DNA of 64,000 nt. It comes from Tumebacillus_A lipolyticus (GTDB lineage: Bacteria; Bacillota; Bacilli; Tumebacillales; Tumebacillaceae). The notes beneath the pieces were generated by a model that saw only the letters and a list, made by a program, of their open reading frames with translations, had not been told where the DNA came from and ran no database searches. Positions 43,461-50,699 of the stretch are shown here, piece by piece (position 1 is the stretch's first letter; each line of letters begins with the position of its first letter). The translations under genes and the position numbers were made by a program. Where the stretch lies: positions 376,035 through 440,034 of the forward strand of contig NZ_JBHUIO010000009.1 in NCBI RefSeq assembly GCF_042682745.1, written 5' to 3'.

Positions 43461-43473
43461 CGTGAAAATCACG
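43461..43473. promoter_or_regulatory. Small palindrome upstream of the CRP/FNR gene
   Basis: CGTGAAAATCACG is a perfect inverted repeat of CGTGA with a 3-base centre, 83 bases before the regulator start. The half sites resemble the TGTGA of CRP/FNR boxes but the spacing is 3 rather than 6, so self-regulation is only a guess. The remaining bases of 43379-43630 show no gene. Confidence 0.35.
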
Positions 43474-43630
43474 CAACAAACGAAAAGGTTGTGACCGCGA
43501 TCCGCTCGGTTATCAATAGGTTCCCCACATCAGAAACTGCTACTACTCGAAGCTGACAGAAGATAAAAAGCGCGAGCCGCCAATGGGCGATCTGTTGGTC
43601 GCCCTTCGTTCGACCGATCAGGATGCGATG

Positions 43631-43662
43631 AAAAAAAGCTTCTCATCAGTCGATGAGAAGCC
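43631..43662 (-). terminator. Terminator after comFB
   Basis: On the minus strand GGCTTCTCATCG pairs with the CGATGAGAAGC-type arm and ends in seven Ts, 12 bases after the comFB stop. Confidence 0.88.
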
Positions 43663-43674
43663 TGCTGTGATTGC

Positions 43675-43941
43675 TCACTCATGAGACGGCTTGGCCGAGA
43701 CGATGTTTGCAGCCCGCGCGATCTCTCGCAAAACATCCGCCTGCATCTGCTCGTCCATCATCCGCGCCTTCACGATGACTCTGCCTTTGTCGTGTGCTAC
43801 ATAACGAGGTGACAAAGCGTTTAGTGTGACAGCCAAGATGTCATTTTTACAGAGTTGACAGGTACATTCGATCTTCAGATTCTTCCAATGCTCTTCCATG
43901 ACATCTTCCACGATCTGCTCCATCAGGTTGGTGACCTTCAT
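43675..43941 (-). CDS. ComFB-like late competence/development protein
   Basis: 88 residues. The family signature is clear: NLMEQIVEDVMEEHW, then CTCQLCKNDILAVTLNALSPRYVAHDKG with the CxCxxC cluster that binds zinc in ComFB proteins. ComFB lies in the comF operon of B. subtilis; in cyanobacteria related proteins bind cyclic di-nucleotides. Here it stands alone with its own terminator, not beside comFA/comFC. Function is not certain. Confidence 0.85.
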   Translation of the reverse strand: MKVTNLMEQIVEDVMEEHWKNLKIECTCQLCKNDILAVTLNALSPRYVAHDKGRVIVKARMMDEQMQADVLREIARAANIVSAKPSHE

Positions 43942-44005
43942 CGCTCCTACCTCATCCCGTCTTCTTAAGAAATGTTATTGATTAGTTTAATATCTTCTAC
44001 ATGAT

Positions 44006-44176
44006 TCACCAATTTCCCTGCAAAGGAGTGAGAGTAGCATTATCTTCAGTCAACGTTGAACGAATCTGGCCCTCCAGAACAGCCAATCTGCCAGCTTGCT
44101 CATGCATCAGCTCTTCACCTGCGAGCGCTTCGAGCGAGAACTTGAAAGTTTTAGACCGCTTGTTGATACGAGCGCT
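44006..44176 (-). pseudogene. Relic of a small gene, copy A (downstream flank of peptide operon)
   Basis: A frame without a start codon encodes KRSKTFKFSLEALAGEELMH followed by EQAGRLAVLEGQIRS and a further 16 residues to a stop at 44006. Its first 26 bases overlap the end of the thioredoxin-like gene in another frame. A second, shorter copy lies at 48220-48314. The two differ mostly at third codon positions, which shows both descend from a translated gene. The product is small and charged; it could be a peptide leader or an immunity-type protein, but I do not recognise it. Confidence 0.55.
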
Positions 44177-44696
44177 CTAACAAGCTGACCATGTGCAAAT
44201 AATTATCGATATAATCAAAGTGAACAATGACACCATTCGGATCGATGATGAATAACATCGGCACTTTGTCCACAAAGTAGCTCTGGAACACATCTGACGA
44301 GTAGCTCAGAGAGATCCCTTCTGGCAGGACTGCTTTCGCCTCCGGTTCCTCGCCCTCATCGATCAGCACCAGCCGCATGCTAAAATAATGGTCTGACAGC
44401 TGGGCTAGCTTTGTCGTGATGTCAAGACAGGTGCCGCAGCTTGAATTTTTAAACAGGATCGCCGTGTATCGATTCTCTGGCGCGGGAAGCCTCACCATCT
44501 CTCCACGCTGATCGATCAAGCGAAAGAACGGTGACTGTTGCCCAACCTTTAGCGTTGTCCGATCGAGCTTCCCATCCTTGATACGGAAGCGGTTTAAGAA
44601 GTCCCCGACCATGCGCGCGAGATAAAAAAAACAGGCGATCAGCGCGATCATACAGATCCACAAAACGATGTTAGAGATCACCAGAAATGTTTCCAT
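44151..44696 (-). CDS. Membrane-anchored thioredoxin-fold protein (TlpA/MauD-like), CGTC
   Basis: 181 residues; last gene of the peptide operon. ATG 44696 follows AGGAGG and lies 12 bases after the mauE-like stop. An N-terminal helix (residues 5-27, LVISNIVLWICMIALIACFFYLA) anchors it. The redoxin domain follows with FRLIDQRGEMVRLPAPENRY and the active site FKNSSCGTC (Cys87, Cys90), then a thioredoxin fold ending near MLFIIDPNGVIVHFDYIDNY with the cis-proline at VPM. MauD-type proteins with this plan act with MauE in disulfide formation of methylamine dehydrogenase. Here the substrate is likely the cysteine-rich peptide. Confidence 0.85.
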   Translation of the reverse strand: METFLVISNIVLWICMIALIACFFYLARMVGDFLNRFRIKDGKLDRTTLKVGQQSPFFRLIDQRGEMVRLPAPENRYTAILFKNSSCGTCLDITTKLAQLSDHYFSMRLVLIDEGEEPEAKAVLPEGISLSYSSDVFQSYFVDKVPMLFIIDPNGVIVHFDYIDNYLHMVSLLERSYQQAV

Positions 44697-44708
44697 TCGA
44701 TATCCTCC

Positions 44709-45281
44709 TCATCTCGATGGCAGCAGCGATTCGATGCGCTTGCCAATGCCGAACAGTGTGGTCATGCTCATGTAGAACAGCAGGCTAAATAATCCGATCA
44801 GCAATGTGATCCAATATTGCCCACCGATCACCTCGCTGAGTGAGACACCTGAGAACAAAAGATCGAAATGTCCCAAAGTGCCCGTGTACTCTGTCAACCA
44901 ACCGCCGATCAGAAACAGCACTGTATTGCGTATTGCTAACCACCATGACAAATGATGATTGCCCGCAACTCCCCCACAGCCACATGAGATCTCTCGCCGC
45001 CCCCGAAGCAGATTGATCGCAATCGCCAAGGTGTACACGACGAGCAAGCTCATCGTCGTCCAGGCGGCAATCGATTGGTAGAAACCGCTCAACAGTAGCA
45101 ATCCTACCGCAACCTCTGCGATGACTTCACACCACCCGAACGGTTTGATCAGCGATGCTGGCAAAATGCGATAATCTTTCAAGATCGAAAAATGCTCCGG
45201 CATCTTTTTTAGTTTGGAGATGCCACTGCTGAAAAACATCACCCCCAAGATTACCCGAAAGATCAGTGTCAACTCCTCCAT
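44709..45281 (-). CDS. MauE/DoxX-type membrane protein
   Basis: 190 residues from ATG 45281 (MEELTLIFRVILGVMFFSSG), with GGAGGCGG upstream, overlapping the ABC gene by 13 bases. It has four or five transmembrane helices. SGISKLKKMPEHFSILKDYRILP and FGWCEVIAEVAVGLLLLSG are family-typical, as is the short cysteine motif ISCGCGG (Cys100, Cys102); Cys51 is a third. MauE proteins are needed for disulfide bonds in the methylamine dehydrogenase small subunit and resemble quinone-linked oxidases. No methylamine genes are near, so it was probably recruited to oxidise the peptide of this operon. Confidence 0.85.
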   Translation of the reverse strand: MEELTLIFRVILGVMFFSSGISKLKKMPEHFSILKDYRILPASLIKPFGWCEVIAEVAVGLLLLSGFYQSIAAWTTMSLLVVYTLAIAINLLRGRREISCGCGGVAGNHHLSWWLAIRNTVLFLIGGWLTEYTGTLGHFDLLFSGVSLSEVIGGQYWITLLIGLFSLLFYMSMTTLFGIGKRIESLLPSR

Positions 45282-47098
45282 GCTACCGCCTCCTGCAATC
45301 CTTCTATCTCCTCCGAATACCATTGCGCCTGCATGCGGTACATCCGCGCATACTCTCCGTTTTGCGTCTGCAACTCCTCATGCGTCCCCGATTCGATCAA
45401 CCGCCCTTCTTTCAACACAAAGATTCGATCTGCCATTCGAGCAGCCGCCATCCGATGGGAGATAAATAGGGTTGTCTTCCCTGCTGTCAGCATTTTGAAC
45501 TGGCGGAACACTTCCATCTCCGCTTGCGGATCGAGCGCAGCTGTCGGCTCGTCCAAGATCATGATCTGACCTCCGCTGAACAGCGCGCGGGCGATCGCAA
45601 TTTTCTGCCATTGTCCGCCCGACACGTCTTCACCATCGAACAGCGTGCGACCGAGATTGGTTGCATAACCATCCTCCAAATGTTGCACCAATCGATCGAC
45701 ACCGCTTCGTCGGGCCACCTCTTCTAACTTTTCCAGATTATCTAGTTGGTCGATGTCACCGAACGCGATGTTTTCGCGAACCGTCAAGGAATATTTCATA
45801 AAGTCTTGGAAGATGACCGTGATGTTTCGGAACAGGTCTCGTTCTTCAATCGACCGAAGTTCAAGATCGTCAAACATGATCTGGCCTTTGTCCACATGGT
45901 ATAGCCCCATCAGACATTTCACCAACGTCGTCTTCCCCGAGCCGTTTTCTCCGACGATTGCAATCTTTTCGCCAGGCTGTATCTGGAAGCTGACATCTTC
46001 GATCACACGTCGCTCCGTATCAGGATATCGAAATGTCACATTTTCAAATCGAATCCCTTCTTGCAGTTGCTTCGGGAAGGGGAGATCACCGCGCACAGAG
46101 GATAGGCCACCTGCCGGTTCCTCAAGGTCGATAAACTGGAAGAAGTCGCGGATATACAGCGTTTCTTCAAAAATTCCGGCGAGACGAAACGAAATTTGAT
46201 TGATGCTGCTTTGCGTGCCATGCACAGCCTGCCCCATCGAAACAAAATCACCGATCTGCATCGACTTGACGCGCATCAACCAGATCATCACGCCTGCCGC
46301 TCCAAGATAAAGGACAGCTGTCACCGCTTCCAGCGCGATTTCGATCCCCTGCTGTTTGCGCATCAGGTGCAGCGCTTCCCTCGCATTCTTCAAATACCTC
46401 TTTGACCACCGATTGATCAGATAGCTACCCAAGCCAAACAATCGGATCTCCTTAGCTCCTTGTCGATCCATGATCAACTGCGACATATAGGATGCTTCTC
46501 GTGCCACAGGAGTTTGATGAAGCATCAGCCAAAACTTTTGCTGTCCAAACTTTGCGTGGACGATCAGCATCGGAACCGCACCGAGCAAACTGAGCAACAA
46601 AAAGCTCCAGTGTAGCGTCAACAGGTAGCCGAGCAGTGAAAAGAGGCTAATACATGCTTGAAAAATCTCAAATGTATTTCTCACAGGAGCGAGAAAACGA
46701 CCCCCGGCTCCAGAATTAATGCGAGTAAGATGATGATAATATTGCGGGTTCTCAAAGTACGCCAGCGGAACAGAAACAAGTTTTTCCGAAATTTTCTTTT
46801 GTAGGTCATGGTTTAACAACACTTCCATCCTTTGATCGAGCCAGCTTTGCAGGTTGCGGAGTGCGACTGCGACCACCGCAATCCCAAACTCTAACAGCAG
46901 CAGCCAGATCGTCGGTCCGTATTCATGTACCTCACCTTGGATGATCGCTGAAACGGAGTTGACCAACTCCTTCGTCACCCAGATCGTCGCAAGGGGTAGC
47001 GACCCGATCAGGATGTGCAGAAAGATCGATGAGATCACCCACCACTTGCCACTCTTCCAAACCAAGCTCATCGCACAAAATAAATATCGAATTCCCAT
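45269..47098 (-). CDS. ABC exporter (fused permease and ATPase) of the peptide operon
   Basis: 609 residues from ATG 47098 (MGIRYLFCAMSLVWKSGKWW), with AGGGAGG 5 bases upstream; a longer frame has no ribosome site. It is a half-transporter with six helices in the first 310 residues, then an ATPase: VGENGSGKTTLVKCLMG (Walker A), DVSGGQWQKIAIARAL (signature), IMILDEPTAALD (Walker B), LFISHRMAAARMAD (H-loop). It works as a homodimer. There is no N-terminal C39 peptidase domain, so it does not trim a double-glycine leader itself. It lies directly behind the peptide gene and probably exports the product. Confidence 0.9.
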   Translation of the reverse strand: MGIRYLFCAMSLVWKSGKWWVISSIFLHILIGSLPLATIWVTKELVNSVSAIIQGEVHEYGPTIWLLLLEFGIAVVAVALRNLQSWLDQRMEVLLNHDLQKKISEKLVSVPLAYFENPQYYHHLTRINSGAGGRFLAPVRNTFEIFQACISLFSLLGYLLTLHWSFLLLSLLGAVPMLIVHAKFGQQKFWLMLHQTPVAREASYMSQLIMDRQGAKEIRLFGLGSYLINRWSKRYLKNAREALHLMRKQQGIEIALEAVTAVLYLGAAGVMIWLMRVKSMQIGDFVSMGQAVHGTQSSINQISFRLAGIFEETLYIRDFFQFIDLEEPAGGLSSVRGDLPFPKQLQEGIRFENVTFRYPDTERRVIEDVSFQIQPGEKIAIVGENGSGKTTLVKCLMGLYHVDKGQIMFDDLELRSIEERDLFRNITVIFQDFMKYSLTVRENIAFGDIDQLDNLEKLEEVARRSGVDRLVQHLEDGYATNLGRTLFDGEDVSGGQWQKIAIARALFSGGQIMILDEPTAALDPQAEMEVFRQFKMLTAGKTTLFISHRMAAARMADRIFVLKEGRLIESGTHEELQTQNGEYARMYRMQAQWYSEEIEGLQEAVAWRS

Positions 47099-47180
47099 GA
47101 GTACCTCCCTTGACAAGGGATCAAAATTGGGCATGAGAAATGGAAAAGGAGGCCGACTCCAGTCGAGCCTCCATCTCATC

Positions 47181-47381
47181 CTAAGTTGGGCATCCGCAAA
47201 CTCCCATATCACGATAGCCGCAGGATTGACCAGTAGAGCTGTCATAGTAGTAGACGCGCGCTCTGTTGTACCCGCCTATACCTGTGCAGATCAAGATACA
47301 TTGTGCATCCTGATAAGTACTGGAGCAAGGCTGTGCTGAAGCTTCTACATTTGCCATTTTGCCCACAAGGCGCTTTAACAT
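47181..47381 (-). CDS. Cysteine-rich small peptide, candidate exported product (66 aa)
   Basis: ATG 47381 stands 8 bases after a perfect AAAGGAGG. The 66 residues fall in two parts: a basic 16-residue start (MLKRLVGKMANVEASA) and a 50-residue polar core with six cysteines at 19, 28, 32, 54, 62 and 64 (QPCSS, AQCILIC, QSCGY, VCGCPT) and a YNRARVYYYDSS middle. Six cysteines can make three disulfides. A-S-A at 14-16 looks like a cleavage site, but there is no hydrophobic signal core. The gene is second in the operon, between a CPYC redox protein and the exporter. No lanthipeptide, lasso or radical-SAM gene is near. I recognise no family. Confidence 0.8.
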   Translation of the reverse strand: MLKRLVGKMANVEASAQPCSSTYQDAQCILICTGIGGYNRARVYYYDSSTGQSCGYRDMGVCGCPT

Positions 47382-47433
47382 ATTTTTCACCTCCTTTCAA
47401 CGAGGTTAATCCTCTGGGAAGTTAGCACTCTGA

Positions 47434-47985
47434 TCAAGTCAAGATCAGATCATCTGCGATTTGCTCATGTGCCCTCAAGAACTTCGCCGTTTCACTTTCT
47501 AAATCCCCGATCCTTGACACTGCGACGACGATCGTACCTTTCTCATCGACAAGCAAAAAGCCTGGGATGAGATTGAGCTCTAGCTCTTGGAACATCATTC
47601 CTGATACAGGTATCAAAGGCAATCTCTCATAGACCGTTCGAAACTTTTGAAGTTGTCCTTCCTCTTCAACTTGAACTAAGCAAACATGAGGCAACGAGTA
47701 CTGGGGAAGATACAATTTGTGAAACTCTTCCATACGATTCAGACAATAAGGACAAGTCGCAGACATCAACATCACGATTGCCCACCCCGCCTTCACATTC
47801 TCAGGTAGAGGGATGCGTGTATCGATATGCGAAATGTGTTTACCGACTAATGGATGAACATCCACCGCTCCCGTTCCGTATCGAGGTAGCAGCGCGATTT
47901 CCCCTAGCGTTTTTTTACATCGACTCAGGAAGATCAGAATGGCTGCCACCACCATTGAGAAGAAAAATGAAAAAAGTATGTACAC
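47434..47985 (-). CDS. Membrane-anchored thioredoxin-fold protein, CPYC
   Basis: 183 residues; first gene of the peptide operon. The start is GTG 47985 with AAAGGAG about 10 bases upstream. Residues 1-20 form a membrane anchor (MYILFSFFFSMVVAAILIFL). After a linker comes WAIVMLMSATCPYCLNRMEEF with the active site Cys78-Pro-Tyr-Cys81, the dithiol found in glutaredoxins and some DsbA-like oxidases, then a redoxin fold with IPVSGMMFQELELNLIPGFLLVDEKGTIV. It resembles the MauD/TlpA group. A second such protein ends the operon, so the pair may act as oxidase and isomerase. Confidence 0.82.
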   Translation of the reverse strand: MYILFSFFFSMVVAAILIFLSRCKKTLGEIALLPRYGTGAVDVHPLVGKHISHIDTRIPLPENVKAGWAIVMLMSATCPYCLNRMEEFHKLYLPQYSLPHVCLVQVEEEGQLQKFRTVYERLPLIPVSGMMFQELELNLIPGFLLVDEKGTIVVAVSRIGDLESETAKFLRAHEQIADDLILT

Positions 47986-48023
47986 AGCCCTTCGACTCCT
48001 TTATATTATTTTATTTTACACAC

Positions 48024-48052
48024 ATAATAATAGATAATCATTAACAAGTCAA
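48024..48052 (-). promoter_or_regulatory. Sigma-A promoter of the cysteine-rich peptide operon
   Basis: On the minus strand TTGACT (48047-48052) and TATTAT (48024-48029) have an exact 17-base spacer. The region 47986-48110 is much richer in A and T than its neighbours. Transcription would start near 48016, about 30 bases before the first gene of the operon. Confidence 0.85.
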
Positions 48053-48219
48053 TATAAAATATGAATTTTATAATTATTCAGTTAAATTTGAACGCGTGAT
48101 AATTACTCGAAATTCTATCCGACCTTTCTATTCATTCTTCAACTCTCTGGAGAGCCGCTCCCCATGCTTCTCTGAGAGACATCACTCTTTTCGTTTTCAT
48201 AAAAAGGAGGGGCGCTTAT

Positions 48220-48314
48220 CCAGTATCCTTTGCCCAACTTGTTCATTCACGCATCAGCTCTTCACCTGCAAGAGCTTCGGTCGAGAGTTTGAAAGTTTTA
48301 GACAGCTTGTCCAC
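48220..48314 (-). pseudogene. Relic of a small gene, copy B (upstream flank of peptide operon)
   Basis: From GTG 48314 the frame gives VDKLSKTFKLSTEALAGEEL then MRE and a stop at 48243. A 4-base TGAA insertion causes the stop; after it the frame resumes as QVGQRILDK, matching QAGRLAVLE of copy A. It begins only 10 bases after the pyrE terminator and has no ribosome site. With copy A it brackets the peptide operon as an imperfect direct repeat of about 65 bases. Between 48053 and 48219 I see nothing else. Confidence 0.55.
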
Positions 48315-48324
48315 TTGCACACAA

Positions 48325-48366
48325 CAAAAAAAGGATCAACCGAACGCTCATCGGTTGATCCCTTTT
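48325..48366 (-). terminator. Terminator of the pyrimidine operon
   Basis: On the minus strand GGGATCAACCGATGAGC is followed by the matching CGGTTGATCC arm and seven Ts, about 27 bases after the pyrE stop. Confidence 0.92.
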
Positions 48367-48392
48367 CTCATCTCATCGATTTCTTCATGCTG

Positions 48393-49025
48393 TTAGAATT
48401 TTTCAGGCGCTTCTTTCCATTGTTGCAAGAGGGTCAGATCCTCCGCAGAAACGTATCCCAGTTCCACCGCGATCGGCAGGAGCGCCGAATAGTTGCTCAA
48501 CGTGTCAAACTGGCAGTTGGCCGCTGCGAAGTTGTCGGACGCTTTTTGGAACTGGTAGGAGAAGATCGCCGCAACGCCCAAAACCTCTCCCCCCGCTTCG
48601 CGCACCGCTTGCACGCCGTCGAGCACAGAGCCGCCTGTGGAGATCAAGTCTTCGATGATCACCACTTTTTGGCCCGGTTTCAAGGCGCCTTCCACCTGGT
48701 TGCCTTTGCCATGCTTCTTCGCGGAGGAGCGGATGTAGATCATCGGCTTGTTCAGCTTCTGCGCAGCAAATGCCGCATGTGCAATCCCGCCTGTCGCCAT
48801 GCCTGCGATGATGTCCACCTCGCCATACTTCTCTTGAATCAACTCGGCAAACCCCTCTGCGATCAGATCGCGCACTTCTGGGTAGGAGAGGGTCAAGCGG
48901 TTGTCACAGTAGATCGGCGAGCGCATACCGGAAGCCCAGATGAACGGCTCGTTCGGGCGCAGGGATACCGCTTGGATGTCGAGCAATGCTTTTGCAATTT
49001 TGTTGCCGATGGTCGTGATCGTCAT
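48393..49025 (-). CDS. pyrE: Orotate phosphoribosyltransferase
   Basis: 210 residues. It joins orotate to PRPP giving OMP, the fifth step of UMP synthesis. The PRPP-binding motif VVIIEDLISTGGSVL is present, with PNEPFIWASGMRSPIYCDNR, GMATGGIAHAAFAA and the flexible loop KKHGKGNQVEG. It is the last gene of the pyr operon, as in Bacillus. Confidence 0.97.
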   Translation of the reverse strand: MTITTIGNKIAKALLDIQAVSLRPNEPFIWASGMRSPIYCDNRLTLSYPEVRDLIAEGFAELIQEKYGEVDIIAGMATGGIAHAAFAAQKLNKPMIYIRSSAKKHGKGNQVEGALKPGQKVVIIEDLISTGGSVLDGVQAVREAGGEVLGVAAIFSYQFQKASDNFAAANCQFDTLSNYSALLPIAVELGYVSAEDLTLLQQWKEAPEKF

Positions 49026-49044
49026 GGAACGTACGCCTCCTCGA

Positions 49045-49770
49045 TTATCTTACTTCTTCCAAAATCCGCAATGCTGCCGCCTTCGGGTCGTCCGCATGCG
49101 TGATCGCCCGGCCGATGACCAGATAATGCGCGCCTGCCGCAAGCGCTGCGGCTGGTGTCATGATCCGCTTCTGGTCATCGCTCGCCGCCCAGGCGGGTCG
49201 AATGCCCGGAATCACAGTCAGAAACTGGTCTCCGCACGCCTCCCGAATCGCTGCGATCTCATGGCCGGATGCGACAACGCCGTCCAATCCAGCCTGCTGG
49301 GCAAGTTTGGCATAGTGCAGCACGGAGCGCTGTACATCGCCTGCAATTCCGATCTCCTCGTTGAGCATCGCCTGCGAGGTGGAAGTCAGCTGGGTAACTC
49401 CGATCAGCTTGGGAACTTGAATCCCAGACGCTTCTGCACGCTTGATCGCCGCCTCTTTCGCGCGCTTCATCATCTCCAGACCGCCGGCGCAATGGACGTT
49501 AAACATGTAGACACCATGCGCGGTCACCGAGTCGGACGCACCTGCCACCGTGTTCGGAATGTCATGAAACTTGCAGTCCATAAACACTTGAAAGCCCATC
49601 TCGTGCAAGCGATGTAAGATTTCCGGTCCGCTTTTGAAAAACAGCTGCAGGCCGACTTTCATCGTCTTGATCGTATCGCCAAGCCGCTCTGCCATGCGCA
49701 GCGCATCGTCCATGTTGTCATAGTCGAGCGCCACAAAAATTTTCTCCTCCGGTCGCAAGTTGGCTCTCAT
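49045..49770 (-). CDS. pyrF: Orotidine 5'-phosphate decarboxylase
   Basis: 241 residues from ATG 49770 (MRANLRPEEKIFVALDYDN), with AAGGAG upstream. It decarboxylates OMP to UMP. The catalytic Asp-Lys-x-Asp set is in FMDCKFHDIPNTV; VALDYDN, MFNVHCAGGLEMM and PGIRP (phosphate binding) complete the TIM barrel. Its start overlaps the pyrD stop by 4 bases. Confidence 0.97.
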   Translation of the reverse strand: MRANLRPEEKIFVALDYDNMDDALRMAERLGDTIKTMKVGLQLFFKSGPEILHRLHEMGFQVFMDCKFHDIPNTVAGASDSVTAHGVYMFNVHCAGGLEMMKRAKEAAIKRAEASGIQVPKLIGVTQLTSTSQAMLNEEIGIAGDVQRSVLHYAKLAQQAGLDGVVASGHEIAAIREACGDQFLTVIPGIRPAWAASDDQKRIMTPAAALAAGAHYLVIGRAITHADDPKAAALRILEEVR

Positions 49771-50699
49771 CGCGCCATCTCCTTCCACGCTGCTCCTTGC
49801 AGGTCGCGCACGCGCTCCACACCATTTTGTTCACAGAACTCACGAATACCTTCGATGATCTCCGGACAGGCAAGCGGGTTGACGAAGTTGGCCGTGCCGA
49901 CCGCGACAGCAGCCGCTCCTGCCATCATAAACTCGATCGCATCTTCGCCGGTCATGATTCCCCCCATCCCGATCAGCGGGATGTTGACCGCCTGTGCCAC
50001 CTGATAGGTCATGCGCACGGCGACCGGTTTTACCGCAGGCCCTGACAACCCGCCGACGCCGTTGGCGATCAGCGGTTTTTTCTTGTTCAGGTCGATCGAC
50101 ATGCCGACCAGCGTGTTGATCAGCGAGATCGCATCCGCACCTGCCGCCTCGACCGCTCTTGCCATCTCGACGATGTCGGTGACGTTCGGGGACAGTTTGA
50201 CGATCACCGGCACTTTCGAAACGCGCTTGACCTCGCGCGTCACGTGTGCCGCCTGTTCTGGATCGGTCCCGAACTGAATGCCGCCGCACTTCACATTCGG
50301 GCAGGAGATGTTCACTTCGATCGCATCCACATCTTCGCTGTCCATCAATCGTTCGGTGACCGCCACATAATCTTCGACCGTCGTGCCGGCAATGTTGACG
50401 ATGACCGGAATGTCATATTTCCGCAGGTGCGGCAGCTCTTCGGCGATCACCTTTTCCACACCAGGGTTCTGCAGCCCGATCGCATTGAGCATCCCGCCCG
50501 GCGTTTCTGCCACGCGCGGCGTCGGGTTGCCCAGCCGTGGTTCGAGCGTTGTCGCTTTGACGGTGATCGCACCGAGCGTGCTCAGATCATAATAGTCGGC
50601 AAACTCCTTGCCGAACGCAAAGCAACCGGATGCGGTCATGACCGGATTTTTCAGCTTGAGGGAGCCGATTTCCACCGCGAGATCTACGTTTGCCTTCAT
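49767..50699 (-). CDS. pyrD: Dihydroorotate dehydrogenase (NAD+), catalytic subunit (class 1B)
   Basis: 310 residues. It oxidises dihydroorotate to orotate using FMN. VEIGSLKLKNPVMTASGCFAFGKE, NISCPNVKCGG with the catalytic cysteine of class 1, VKLSPNVTDIV, LINTLVGMSIDL and GMGGIMTGEDAIEFMMAGA mark it. The class 1B form needs the PyrK subunit, whose gene ends at the base just before this ATG. Confidence 0.97.
   Translation of the reverse strand: MKANVDLAVEIGSLKLKNPVMTASGCFAFGKEFADYYDLSTLGAITVKATTLEPRLGNPTPRVAETPGGMLNAIGLQNPGVEKVIAEELPHLRKYDIPVIVNIAGTTVEDYVAVTERLMDSEDVDAIEVNISCPNVKCGGIQFGTDPEQAAHVTREVKRVSKVPVIVKLSPNVTDIVEMARAVEAAGADAISLINTLVGMSIDLNKKKPLIANGVGGLSGPAVKPVAVRMTYQVAQAVNIPLIGMGGIMTGEDAIEFMMAGAAAVAVGTANFVNPLACPEIIEGIREFCEQNGVERVRDLQGAAWKEMAR

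Noticed and set aside
44709..45281. Methylamine dehydrogenase (mau) operon
   Set aside because: A MauE-type protein and MauD-like proteins are present, but no dehydrogenase subunits and no MauG; the only small protein does not resemble MauA.
44151..47985. Lanthipeptide, lasso peptide or sactipeptide cluster
   Set aside because: No LanB/C/M-type, lasso B/C-type or radical-SAM gene in the operon or its neighbours; only redox and transport genes.
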